A DNA stretch of 64,000 nucleotides from Paracoccus zeaxanthinifaciens ATCC 21588. GTDB taxonomy: Bacteria; Pseudomonadota; Alphaproteobacteria; Rhodobacterales; Rhodobacteraceae. Shown in pieces: positions 34,601 through 46,410 of the stretch (position 1 is its first letter; each line of letters starts with the position of its first letter). A program made the translations under genes and the position numbers. The notes below the pieces were generated by a model. The model was not told where the DNA came from, made no database searches, and saw only the letters and a list, made by a program, of their open reading frames with translations. The stretch covers positions 248,001 through 312,000 of the forward strand of contig NZ_ATUJ01000001.1 of assembly GCF_000420145.1 (NCBI RefSeq), given 5' to 3'.

Positions 34601-35373
34601 TTCGCCTGCCAGGCGTCGCGCAACCAGTCGATCCGGCCGATCCGGCGGTACCACTTGTGCCCGCGCCCGGCAAAGACGTCCTCCATCTTTGGCGCTCCGG
34701 CAAAAAGGACGATCCGCGCACCCTCGGGCAGTGCGGGATCGCGGAGATAGCTTTGCAGCGACGGCGCCACGCAGTCGTTCTTGAAGCTGACGCACCAGCC
34801 CTTCGGCCAGTAATGCAGATCGCCATGCGCGGCCAGCTGGGCGGACTGGAACTGCTGGCTGATCTCGTAATCCCGGGTCGCGGCGGCCGGATCGGCCAGA
34901 TAGGCATCCAGGATGTAGGCATGTTCCCCGATGCGGAACCGGAACACGCTGGAATTGCCGACGCTGTGCAGGAAGCGGTCGCGCGCGGGGTTCAGGCGGC
35001 GCAGGGGCTTGGGGCGGAACAGGTCGTCGTCGCGGATGATGCGGAAATCGCCGGGCAGGTCGAAGAACGGGTCCAGGTCGTCCACGACCACAAGGTCGAT
35101 ATCCAGGAACAGCGCCGTGCCCGACAGCCCCGCCAGGTCGGGGCGGAAGACGGCCAGCTTGCGCCAGCGCGTGTCGCCATGCCCCTCGGGCAGGCCCAGT
35201 TCGGGCAGATCCATCGCCTCGATCCCGGCATCCAGCCCGCCCGCATCGTCGGTGAAGCAGATGAAGCGATGCGGCCGCGACAGATGCCGCCGCACCTGGC
35301 GCGCCAGCCGGTTCACGTCCTCGGCACCATAGAGCGTGCCCCATTTCATCGTCAGGATCAGAAGGGGTTCCAT
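34597..35373 (-). CDS. Glycosyltransferase-like protein, DxD motif (second of three)
   Basis: A 258-residue protein resembling nucleotide-sugar transferases of the GT8-like fold. MKWGTLYGAEDVNRLARQV is followed by a FICFTDD segment and the metal site L90-D-I-D93 in ALFLDIDLVVVDDLDPFF. The C-terminal part holds PKGWCVSFKNDC. The ATG overlaps the stop of the upstream GT8 gene (TGATG); a GTG one codon earlier is possible. The trio is probably one polysaccharide or glycan unit. Confidence 0.78.
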   Translation of the reverse strand: MEPLLILTMKWGTLYGAEDVNRLARQVRRHLSRPHRFICFTDDAGGLDAGIEAMDLPELGLPEGHGDTRWRKLAVFRPDLAGLSGTALFLDIDLVVVDDLDPFFDLPGDFRIIRDDDLFRPKPLRRLNPARDRFLHSVGNSSVFRFRIGEHAYILDAYLADPAAATRDYEISQQFQSAQLAAHGDLHYWPKGWCVSFKNDCVAPSLQSYLRDPALPEGARIVLFAGAPKMEDVFAGRGHKWYRRIGRIDWLRDAWQAK

Positions 35374-36455
35374 CACACACTTTCTTCCAAGGTGATCACC
35401 AGCGGACGCCGAAGATACTGGCCGTCAAAGCTGAGTGCAGGGTTAATCGGGTCGATATCCTGCACAGTCGTATCGACATATCTGCCGGATCTCAGATCCG
35501 CTTGGAAGCCCGTCGATAGATGCCGGGCGCGTTCTTGCCATTCCCTGCGCTGGCGGGCCTCCTTCCGGGTCGAAAACCCGCGTTGAGACAACCATGCCCT
35601 TGATGTCTTTCGCAGGCGGCGCATGACCGATTCACGGCGCCCCGACTGAACCAAAGCGGGATCATGGCCCGCCTCGCGAATCATCTGCTGGAACAGCGGG
35701 AAGAACTGCCCATGCGGACTCTCCAATGCATCAGGCTTCAACCATGGCTTCTGAAAGCTGGAAAAATGCAGGAATACTGGAGGGAAGGTCCTTTCATATC
35801 CATAGTTGAAGATCGCCTTCTGAAAATTCACCGCCGGACTGAACTCGGTCCAGCGACCTTGGAACAGATAGTTCAGGAAATCCTGATCCGGCATCCTGAC
35901 GGCATCTGCATGTCGCGCCATGTATCGCGTTAACTCTGTTGAAAAATCGATGCGGTTCCAAGTCTCGCGATCAATCACAAGCACGCCCGAGTTGAAATAC
36001 CGCTCGCTCTGCAGACCAATTGACGCGCACCAAGCAGGGCGGTCCAGCTTGGTCACGTGCGGTGAAAACCCGATTGAAGCCGTATCCTGAACCGCGCCAA
36101 GCCCCGAGGGCAGAGCGACCGTCAGAAGCGACGGATCAACACGCAACGGGTAGATATCGGCATCCAGATAAATCAGCCGATCGTAGTCTTCCAAAAAGCG
36201 TGGCGCAAAGACACGATCATAGACGATGGCCGGCCAGTTGGGCGTTTCGGGCAGATCCGGCGGACGCAGCCCATCCAGCACGTTAAGATGCAGGAATATC
36301 CGCGATCCGACCCTAGCAGGAGGGTCCGTGACAGCCCTGTCCTCCAGAAAAACATGAACGTCGATCTTCCACAGGTTTACCAACCTTGAGGCCAAACCAA
36401 GAGCAATCGGAAGATAGCGCCCATCGACAATCAGATAAAAGGCTGCTCGGGACAC
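35373..36455 (-). CDS. Family 8 glycosyltransferase (first of three)
   Basis: A 360-residue GT8-family enzyme. The D98-A-D100 metal motif is in RLIYLDADIYPLRVDPS, followed by the GT8 segments YFNSGVLVIDRETWNRI and MPDQDFLNYLFQGRW. A basic, Arg-rich region (about 265-310) precedes the C terminus. Start is GTG, with GAGGAG eight bases upstream. Base composition is visibly lower in GC than all neighbours, including the two partner transferases, which suggests transfer of this gene. It follows the pnp terminator directly. Confidence 0.85.
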   Translation of the reverse strand: MSRAAFYLIVDGRYLPIALGLASRLVNLWKIDVHVFLEDRAVTDPPARVGSRIFLHLNVLDGLRPPDLPETPNWPAIVYDRVFAPRFLEDYDRLIYLDADIYPLRVDPSLLTVALPSGLGAVQDTASIGFSPHVTKLDRPAWCASIGLQSERYFNSGVLVIDRETWNRIDFSTELTRYMARHADAVRMPDQDFLNYLFQGRWTEFSPAVNFQKAIFNYGYERTFPPVFLHFSSFQKPWLKPDALESPHGQFFPLFQQMIREAGHDPALVQSGRRESVMRRLRKTSRAWLSQRGFSTRKEARQRREWQERARHLSTGFQADLRSGRYVDTTVQDIDPINPALSFDGQYLRRPLVITLEESV

Positions 36456-36472
36456 AATGATCTCCTCATATC

Positions 36473-36496
36473 AAAAGGGGCACCTGACGGTGCCCC
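36473..36496 (-). terminator. Rho-independent terminator of pnp
   Basis: An eight-base perfect GC-rich stem (36477-36484 with 36489-36496), a four-base loop and four T residues on the minus strand, 23 bases after the pnp stop. It is a good intrinsic terminator and separates pnp from the glycosyltransferase trio. Confidence 0.85.
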
Positions 36497-36519
36497 TCTC
36501 ATCGTTTGTCAATCAAAGA

Positions 36520-38658
<2,139 letters not shown>

Positions 38659-38707
38659 CTGGTTTCCTCTTGGGACCGACCGGCCCTCCGGTGATCCCGT
38701 GTCATAT

Positions 38708-38725
38708 GGCGGCCCCATTGCCGCC
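38708..38725 (-). promoter_or_regulatory. Stem-loop in pnp leader
   Basis: A six-base perfect GC stem (38708-38713 with 38720-38725) and six-base loop about 50 bases upstream of the pnp start. In enteric bacteria PNPase represses its own message through a leader duplex. Whether this smaller stem has that role is inference. Confidence 0.3.
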
Positions 38726-38828
38726 GCCCCGATCCTTATCGCATGCGCCCCGGGGCCGGGCCTCACGTCTCAGATTTCGCGGCCATACAGGAAAAGCGGC
38801 GATTTGAAAAGACGCGGCAAGGCACGAG

Positions 38829-38864
38829 AAAACGCCCGTGACCGGCCGGTCACGGGCGCCTTTT
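38829..38864 (-). terminator. Bidirectional terminator between rpsO and pnp
   Basis: A perfect palindrome of 13-base arms (38833-38845 and 38846-38858) flanked by AAAA on the left and TTTT on the right, so it is T-tailed on both strands. It lies 30 bases after the rpsO stop and is the strongest terminator in the window. pnp then needs its own promoter or read-through. Confidence 0.88.
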
Positions 38865-38888
38865 GCCATCGAAAGGCAGGCCGTCGTC

Positions 38889-39158
38889 TTAGCGACGCAG
38901 GCCCAGCTTGGCGATGATCACGTTGTAGCGAGCTTCTTCCTTGCCCTTCAGGTAGTCCAGCAGCTTGCGGCGCTGAGCGACGAGCTTCAGCAGGCCACGA
39001 CGGCTGTGGTTGTCCTTCTTGTGCGTCTTGAAGTGCTCGGTCAGCGTGACGATGCGCGAGGTCAGGATCGCGATCTGGACTTCTGCGCTGCCGGTGTCGC
39101 CTTCGGTCTTGCCGAATTCCTTGATGACGCGGGCTTTTTCTTCTGCGGTGATCGACAT
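38889..39158 (-). CDS. rpsO: 30S ribosomal protein S15
   Basis: Primary 16S rRNA-binding protein of the small subunit, 89 residues, the exact family length. The sequence shows S15 signatures [36 protein letters not shown] and [20 protein letters not shown]. Start MSITAEEK with AAGGAGAT upstream; a longer frame to 39260 has no support. Confidence 0.98.
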   Translation of the reverse strand: MSITAEEKARVIKEFGKTEGDTGSAEVQIAILTSRIVTLTEHFKTHKKDNHSRRGLLKLVAQRRKLLDYLKGKEEARYNVIIAKLGLRR

Positions 39159-39284
39159 CGGGATCTCCTTTCGGATTAGGGTGACGGCGCAGGCCGGGAT
39201 GTCGTCCAGCACGGGCCCATGAATCGCCCGCCGGGCCGTGACCCGAGCGGATGCGCGCAACTAGACGAAATGCGGCCGTTTGGA

Positions 39285-39298
39285 AACCCCTTTCGGGG
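39285..39298 (-). terminator. Weak hairpin after the RTX gene
   Basis: Four GC pairs with a GAAA-type tetraloop followed by three T residues on the minus strand, directly after the stop of the RTX-repeat gene. Short, but the tetraloop adds stability; a weak terminator at best. Confidence 0.35.
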
Positions 39299-39299
39299 A

Positions 39300-40205
39300 T
39301 CAGCCGCCCGCGATCATGCGGATATGCGACAGTTCCAGCCCGCCACGCTGCAGCAGGCGCCCCACGGCCTGGTCGTTCACCTCGATGACGGTGGTGCCGT
39401 CCTCGTCCTCGCGAATCGACAGGCGCGCACCCTCGATCATGTCCTGGGGGACATGCAGCAGGATCTCGTCCTCGGCCGCGTTGAAATCCGCGATGATCGG
39501 AACATCCTGATGCAGGCCGCGCAGTTCGAACAGGTCGGCCCCCGCATTGCCGGACGCGAAATCGCCCGCGCCGGGCATCAGCGTGTCGTCGCCCTCGCCC
39601 CCGTTCATCCAGACGGTGTCGGGATCGTCGTCCCCGATCAGGATGTCGTCGCCCGCGCCGCCGTCCAGATCGTCAGCCCCCCCGCCCGAGACCAGCAGAT
39701 CGTCGCCGTCATTCCCAGACAGCCAGTCGTTGCCCGTGCCGCCGAACAGCGAATCGTTCCCTTCTCCGCCAAGGATGGTGTCGTCCCCCTCGTCCCCGAA
39801 GACCAGGTCGTCGCCCCCCTGCCCCGCCAGCGAATCATTGCCCGCGCCGCCATGGATCGTGTCGCCGCTGCCCGGACCATAGGGCAGGTCGCCCTGCACC
39901 CAGTCGTCGCCCGCACCGGCCTCAATCAGGTCGGCACCGTCGCCGCCGCCCAGCTCGTCGTCGCCCGCACCACCGCGAATCGCAAGGTCGCCGGTCAGGG
40001 CGTCATCTTCCTCGGGTTCGGAGGAGGTGTCGGGTTCGGGATCCGGCTCGGGCGAATCGGGCATGATCGGCGGCAGCGCATCATCCGATTCGGGGGGATC
40101 CGGGGGCAGATCGTCGTCATCCACCTCGGACCGGGTGGCCAGACTGGTCACGTCGACCATCATGCCGGCCACGAGAATGCTGATGACGCCGCCGATGATG
40201 AACAT
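39300..40205 (-). CDS. RTX-type calcium-binding repeat protein with N-terminal membrane segment
   Basis: A 301-residue protein. A hydrophobic stretch at the extreme N terminus (MFIIGGVISILVAGMMVDV) is followed by an Asp/Pro/Glu-rich linker (about 25-75). About ten GGxGxD-type nonapeptide repeats follow (about 78-205, including GGAGNDSLAGQGGDDLVFGD), which fold into calcium-binding beta rolls. The last 80 residues resemble the cap found after such repeats (IADFNAAEDEILLHVPQDM). A GTG start at 40229 would add eight residues. No type I secretion genes are nearby. Calcium binding is predicted, but location and role are unknown. Confidence 0.82.
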   Translation of the reverse strand: MFIIGGVISILVAGMMVDVTSLATRSEVDDDDLPPDPPESDDALPPIMPDSPEPDPEPDTSSEPEEDDALTGDLAIRGGAGDDELGGGDGADLIEAGAGDDWVQGDLPYGPGSGDTIHGGAGNDSLAGQGGDDLVFGDEGDDTILGGEGNDSLFGGTGNDWLSGNDGDDLLVSGGGADDLDGGAGDDILIGDDDPDTVWMNGGEGDDTLMPGAGDFASGNAGADLFELRGLHQDVPIIADFNAAEDEILLHVPQDMIEGARLSIREDEDGTTVIEVNDQAVGRLLQRGGLELSHIRMIAGG

Positions 40206-40314
40206 GATACGATCCCGCAAGCCCGGCACCCTGCCGGTCCCGCAAGGATAGCCTGCGATCGCGCAGCGCAGAACGGAAATCTTGCCAATTCGTTAATGCC
40301 CGCGCGCAGGCATG

Positions 40315-40340
40315 AAAAAACCCGCCTCGAAGGGCGGGTT
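40315..40340 (-). terminator. Rho-independent terminator of rpmJ
   Basis: An eight-base stem (40319-40326 with 40333-40340), six-base loop, then a run of six T residues on the minus strand, 54 bases after the rpmJ stop. Confidence 0.85.
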
Positions 40341-40393
40341 CATTCGCGTTTTCCGTGACTTGCCGGGATGTTCCGGCGCAAGCCTTCCGTCGA

Positions 40394-40519
40394 TCAGCCC
40401 TGGCGGGCCTTGAAGCGGCGGTTGGTCTTGTTGATCACGTAGATACGGCCCTTGCGGCGCACGATCTGACAATCGCGATGCCGGCTCTTGAGCGAGCGGA
40501 GCGAGTTGCGAACCTTCAT
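40394..40519 (-). CDS. rpmJ: 50S ribosomal protein L36
   Basis: A 41-residue basic ribosomal protein, read as [20 protein letters not shown] followed by [20 protein letters not shown] and G. It has the L36 core but only one cysteine (C17), so it lacks the zinc-ribbon Cys/His set of classical L36 and belongs to the longer zinc-independent class. It is too short for standard gene-length cutoffs. It lies between the tRNA-Val terminator and its own terminator. Confidence 0.95.
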   Translation of the reverse strand: MKVRNSLRSLKSRHRDCQIVRRKGRIYVINKTNRRFKARQG

Positions 40520-40567
40520 AGGTCTTCTCCATCATCGCGGCGCGTCGCAGCCGCTTGGAAAACAAAT

Positions 40568-40590
40568 GCCCCCGACTTGCGGCCGGGGGC
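40568..40590 (-). terminator. Probable terminator after tRNA-Val
   Basis: A seven-base GC stem (40568-40574 with 40584-40590) followed on the minus strand by a T-rich stretch (ATTTGTTTT), 12 bases past the tRNA 3' end and just upstream of rpmJ. Confidence 0.6.
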
Positions 40591-40601
40591 GGCGAAAAAT
40601 A

Positions 40602-40676
40602 TGGTGGGCGGTACTGGGATCGAACCAGTGGCCACTACGATGTCAACGTAGTGCTCTACCGCTGAGCTAACCGCCC
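40602..40676 (-). tRNA. tRNA-Val (anticodon GAC)
   Basis: A complete cloverleaf on the minus strand, 75 bases including an encoded CCA. Acceptor GGGCGGT pairs with ACCGCCC. The D arm is GCTC/GAGC, the anticodon stem CTACG/CGTAG encloses TTGACAT with anticodon GAC, and the T arm ACTGG/CCAGT encloses TTCGATC. It decodes GUC and GUU. Confidence 0.97.
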
Positions 40677-40717
40677 GTTCCTCGACTTCGCGTCTCCGCT
40701 TCGTCTTGGTTCGCGAT

Positions 40718-40746
40718 CCTATATAAGGGCGCTTCGGGGGATTCAA
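40718..40746 (-). promoter_or_regulatory. Sigma-70-type promoter of tRNA-Val
   Basis: TTGAAT, a 17-base spacer and TATAGG on the minus strand, with the -10 about 42 bases upstream of the tRNA 5' end. Spacing is ideal and both hexamers match four of six consensus bases. Confidence 0.55.
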
Positions 40747-40809
40747 GACCTATCAGCAGCAGTTTTTTCAGGTTTATATGCGAATGTCGTTTCTGCACGG
40801 GAAATCCAC

Positions 40810-41673
40810 GTGTCACTGATCGAACAACCCTTCCGACTCGTGCGTCCCGCGGCCTGGTCCAGCGGGGTCATCTTCGCCTCGCCGCATTCGGGCTGCGAAT
40901 ATCCCGAATGGTTCCTGGCCGACACGAATCTGTCGATCGACGAATTGCGCTCGTCCGAGGATGCCTTCGTGGACCGATTCATCGAGGCCGCGCCCCATTA
41001 CGGGGCCGTCGCGCTGTCATCGCCCATCCCGCGCAGCATCGTCGATCTGAACCGCGCCGCCGACGAGATCGACCCCCTGCTGGTGCGCGGCGTTCCGCGC
41101 CATCCGCTGAACCAGCGCACGATGGCGGGGCTGGGGGTGATTCCCCGCGTCGTCTCGCAGGGGCGGGCCATCCACCGCCGCCAGATGGAACGCGCCGAGG
41201 CCGAGCGCCGGATCGAGGCCTGCTGGCGTCCCTATCACCAGCAGCTGGACGCGCTGATCCGCGAGGCCCGCGCCCGATTCGGGCAGGCGATCCTGATCGA
41301 CATGCATTCGATGCCCCATGATGCGCTGTCGCATCTGCAGGGGCCGCGCCCCGACATGGTGCTTGGCAACCGCCACGGCCTCTCCGCCGCGGCCCGCATT
41401 TCCGAGGCCGTCTGCGAGGCGATCGAGGACGAGGGCTGGCGCATCCGCCGCAACTCGCCCTTCTCGGGGGCCTATATCTGCAGCGCCTATGGGCGGCCCG
41501 CCCAGAACATCCACGTCGTCCAGCTGGAGATCGACCGCTCGCTCTATATGGACGAGGCGACGATCACGCCGCGCGCCGATTTCGACGGCTTCGCCAAGCG
41601 GATGGAGCGTGTGGTCGCGCGGCTTTCGGCACTGGGCGCGGATCGCGGCAATGGCCAGATCGCCGCAGAGTGA
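40810..41673 (+). CDS. N-formylglutamate amidohydrolase family protein
   Basis: A 287-residue putative zinc amidohydrolase of the HutG/N-formylglutamate deformylase family. Family motifs are VIFASPHSGCEYPEWFL near the N terminus, SSEDAFVDRFIEAAPHYGA, VDLNRAADEIDPLL and LIDMHSMPHDAL (about 160-171). The tail contains VVQLEIDRSLYMDE. It starts with GTG. No hut genes for histidine breakdown flank it, so the physiological substrate is uncertain. It overlaps the following Nudix gene by 23 bases. Confidence 0.88.
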   Translation: MSLIEQPFRLVRPAAWSSGVIFASPHSGCEYPEWFLADTNLSIDELRSSEDAFVDRFIEAAPHYGAVALSSPIPRSIVDLNRAADEIDPLLVRGVPRHPLNQRTMAGLGVIPRVVSQGRAIHRRQMERAEAERRIEACWRPYHQQLDALIREARARFGQAILIDMHSMPHDALSHLQGPRPDMVLGNRHGLSAAARISEAVCEAIEDEGWRIRRNSPFSGAYICSAYGRPAQNIHVVQLEIDRSLYMDEATITPRADFDGFAKRMERVVARLSALGADRGNGQIAAE

Positions 41674-42115
41674 CGCCTTCAACGGCGCCAAGCTGCTGCT
41701 GCGCCGCGAATCGTCGATGCTGACGCTGCTGCGCGACGATTTTCTCGGCCTGCCCTTTCCCGGTCACTGGGATCTGCCCGGCGGCGGACGCGAGGGGGGC
41801 GAATCGCCCCTGCACTGCGCCCTGCGCGAACTGTCCGAGGAAGTCGGCCTGTCGCTGTCCCTGGATCGCCTGACCGGCCATGCCTTCCCGTCGCAGTCGC
41901 GCCCGGGCATGATCTCGTGGCTGTTCACGGGCCAGATCACCGCATCCGAGATCGCCTCCCTGCGGTTGGGCAATGAGGGTCAGGCATGGGCGATGATGCC
42001 GGTGGCGGATTACCTGGCCCATCCGCTGTCGATCCCGCATTTCCGCGACTGGATCAGGGCCGTTCTGCCCCCCGCGCCATGTTGCGCACCAGCGGGCGCA
42101 GGCTGTCGCCCTTGA
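41651..42115 (+). CDS. Nudix hydrolase
   Basis: A 154-residue hydrolase of nucleoside-diphosphate-linked substrates. The Nudix box is complete, GGREGGE followed by SPLHCALRELSEEVGL (about residues 48-70), matching Gx5Ex7REUxEExGU. HWDLPGGG precedes it. The ATG at 41651 lies inside the end of the amidohydrolase-family gene, a 23-base overlap in another frame. The 3' end overlaps the convergent membrane-protein gene by 62 bases. Substrate unknown. Confidence 0.88.
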   Translation: MARSPQSDAFNGAKLLLRRESSMLTLLRDDFLGLPFPGHWDLPGGGREGGESPLHCALRELSEEVGLSLSLDRLTGHAFPSQSRPGMISWLFTGQITASEIASLRLGNEGQAWAMMPVADYLAHPLSIPHFRDWIRAVLPPAPCCAPAGAGCRP

Positions 42116-42761
42116 CCGCCCAGCTGGTCGCGAAGGCGAAGCAGGCGACGCTTTCCAGCCAGAAGACGGGGCGCAGGATGGCCAGCGCGTCGTCCAGCCC
42201 GGTCGCGGCCATCACGCCGATCACGGCGATGCAGCCGATGATCGTCCAGCCGCAGATGCGATAGATCCGGTTCGAGGCCCGCTTCTCGGGGCTGTCCTCG
42301 TCGCCCTTCACGAACAGCACCAGGCAGAAGACGGCAAGCGCGCCGAAAAACAGCGCCGCCGCCGCGAAATGCAGCATGGCCGCCCTGCCCGGCCCCAGCA
42401 GGCATTGCAGCGCGGTGCAGTCGACCATTGGCCCATAGGTGGGGGCCAGCGCGACGACGGCCGCCGATACCGCCGCCAGTCGCGCCATGCGACGGTCGGT
42501 GATCAGGTCGCCTGCGCGCGGACGGAACCCCTCGTAGGACCACAGGAACACGGCCTGCGCGAACAGCGTGCCCACGAAGACCTCGCGCATCGAGCTGTAA
42601 TAGTAGGACGAGATGCTGGTCCGCAGCCCGCCCTGCATGAAGGGCGCCGACAGAAGCAGGATCACGGGCAGGAAGAAGCCCAGTGCCCCGATCGCCCGCC
42701 TGACGGACAGGAAGGACAGAACCAGTTCGTTATGGGCCTTTTCGGATGCACCCTGCGACAT
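42054..42761 (-). CDS. Uncharacterised multi-pass membrane protein
   Basis: A 235-residue protein with about six hydrophobic segments, near 24-42, 60-78, 92-110, 130-152, 170-190 and 198-215. Conserved-looking polar features are ISSYYYSSMREVFVG after the first segment and SYEGFRPRAGDLITDRRMAR after the second. No family was recognised with confidence. It is 48 bases downstream of pyrF on the same strand, with a hairpin overlapping its ribosome-binding region. Confidence 0.75.
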   Translation of the reverse strand: MSQGASEKAHNELVLSFLSVRRAIGALGFFLPVILLLSAPFMQGGLRTSISSYYYSSMREVFVGTLFAQAVFLWSYEGFRPRAGDLITDRRMARLAAVSAAVVALAPTYGPMVDCTALQCLLGPGRAAMLHFAAAALFFGALAVFCLVLFVKGDEDSPEKRASNRIYRICGWTIIGCIAVIGVMAATGLDDALAILRPVFWLESVACFAFATSWAVKGDSLRPLVRNMARGAERP

Positions 42762-42767
42762 GACAGC

Positions 42768-42783
42768 CCCCGCCTTTGCGGGG
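42768..42783 (-). promoter_or_regulatory. Hairpin over the ribosome-binding region of the membrane-protein gene
   Basis: CCCCGC and GCGGGG arms around a four-base loop, ending seven bases before the ATG at 42761. The 3' arm contains the only purine-rich ribosome-binding candidate, so the structure could lower translation or act as a weak pyrF terminator without a T tract. Confidence 0.3.
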
Positions 42784-42809
42784 AATGGTGGCCGCAGGGG
42801 CGATTCGCG

Positions 42810-43496
42810 TCAATGCACGCGCAGCTCGGACAGGATCGCCTCGGCCGCGGCGCGCGGATCGGCGGCCTTCCAGACCGGACGCCCGACGACGATGTGATCG
42901 GCCCCGGCGGCAATTGCGCTGGTGGGCGTCTCGACCCGCTTCTGATCGCCAAGCGCGCTGCCCGTCGGGCGCACGCCCGGCGTCACGATCAGGCGCGAAT
43001 TCGGCAGGGCGCGGATGTCGGCGGCCTCGCGCGGGGAACAGATGATGCCATCGGCACCGGCCTCGAAGGCGCGGGCGGCACGTTCGACGGTGATCTGGTG
43101 CAGATCGCCCGGCTGGATCATCCCCGCATCCAGATCCGCACGGTCCAGCGAGGTCAGGATGGTCACGCCCAGGATCTTGAGCCCGGTCCCGGCGGCGCCC
43201 TCCTTGGCGGCGCGGACCACATGCGGATCGCCGTGCACGGTCAGGAAATCCAGGTCGAACTGCGCCAGCCCGCGGACTGCGGCCTCGACCGTGGCGCCGA
43301 TGTCGAACAGCTTCATGTCCAGGAAGATGCGCTTGCCATGCTCCTGCTTCAGCTCGTTCGCAAGTGCCAGCCCGCCGCCGGTCAGCATCCCCAGGCCGAT
43401 CTTGTAGAAGCCCACCGCATCGCCCAGCTTGCCCGCCAGATCCAGCCCCGCGACCGCATTCGGCACGTCCATCGCCACGATCAGCCTGTCATCCAT
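42810..43496 (-). CDS. pyrF: Orotidine 5'-phosphate decarboxylase
   Basis: Final step of UMP synthesis, decarboxylating OMP. The 228-residue TIM-barrel enzyme shows RLIVAMDVPNAVAGLDLAGK, the catalytic segment FLDMKLFDIGATVEAAVRGL, and the phosphate-binding end PGVRPTGS plus AAGADHIVVGRPVW. The start MDDRLIVAMD is preferred over a frame seven residues longer. It is transcribed divergently from clpB. Confidence 0.96.
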   Translation of the reverse strand: MDDRLIVAMDVPNAVAGLDLAGKLGDAVGFYKIGLGMLTGGGLALANELKQEHGKRIFLDMKLFDIGATVEAAVRGLAQFDLDFLTVHGDPHVVRAAKEGAAGTGLKILGVTILTSLDRADLDAGMIQPGDLHQITVERAARAFEAGADGIICSPREAADIRALPNSRLIVTPGVRPTGSALGDQKRVETPTSAIAAGADHIVVGRPVWKAADPRAAAEAILSELRVH

Positions 43497-43550
43497 CCCG
43501 AAACATCCCCTGCGCATGAAATCGGCGCGTTATGTCACGATAACCCGCAG

Positions 43551-43578
43551 CTTGAAAGCTTCGGGCGGCTCTCTATCT
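43551..43578 (+). promoter_or_regulatory. Heat-shock (RpoH, sigma-32 type) promoter of clpB
   Basis: CTTGAAA-N13-CTCTATCT, a close match to the sigma-32 consensus (CTTGAAA, 11-16 bases, CCCCATNT) and to alphaproteobacterial RpoH promoters ending CTAT. The -10 lies about 80 bases upstream of the clpB ATG. The gene behind it is a heat-shock disaggregase, which supports the call. Confidence 0.75.
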
Positions 43579-43656
43579 CTTTTCCATGACCCGGACCGGG
43601 GGCGTGCCGCAACAGGGCGCCCGCAAACCGGGGGCTTTGCACAAGGAGAAGTACCG

Positions 43657-46290
<2,634 letters not shown>

Positions 46291-46307
46291 GCCGAGATCG
46301 ACGAACG

Positions 46308-46340
46308 AAAAAGGCCCCGGCAGATCGCCGGGGCCTTTCT
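46308..46340 (+). terminator. Rho-independent terminator of clpB
   Basis: An 11-base stem (46310-46320 with 46328-46338), seven-base loop and a trailing TTTCT, 19 bases after the clpB stop. The A-rich left flank would also make it usable on the other strand. Confidence 0.85.
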
Positions 46341-46410
46341 CATGTCGCCGCGTCAGGGTTGCCGCCCGCGTAAACCCTTGGCATCGTTCGCCCACATTAG
46401 GGAGGAATTG

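Noticed and set aside
39640..39990. Regularly spaced short DNA repeats resembling a CRISPR array
   Set aside because: They are degenerate codons of the GGxGxD protein repeats with 27-base period and no unique spacers.
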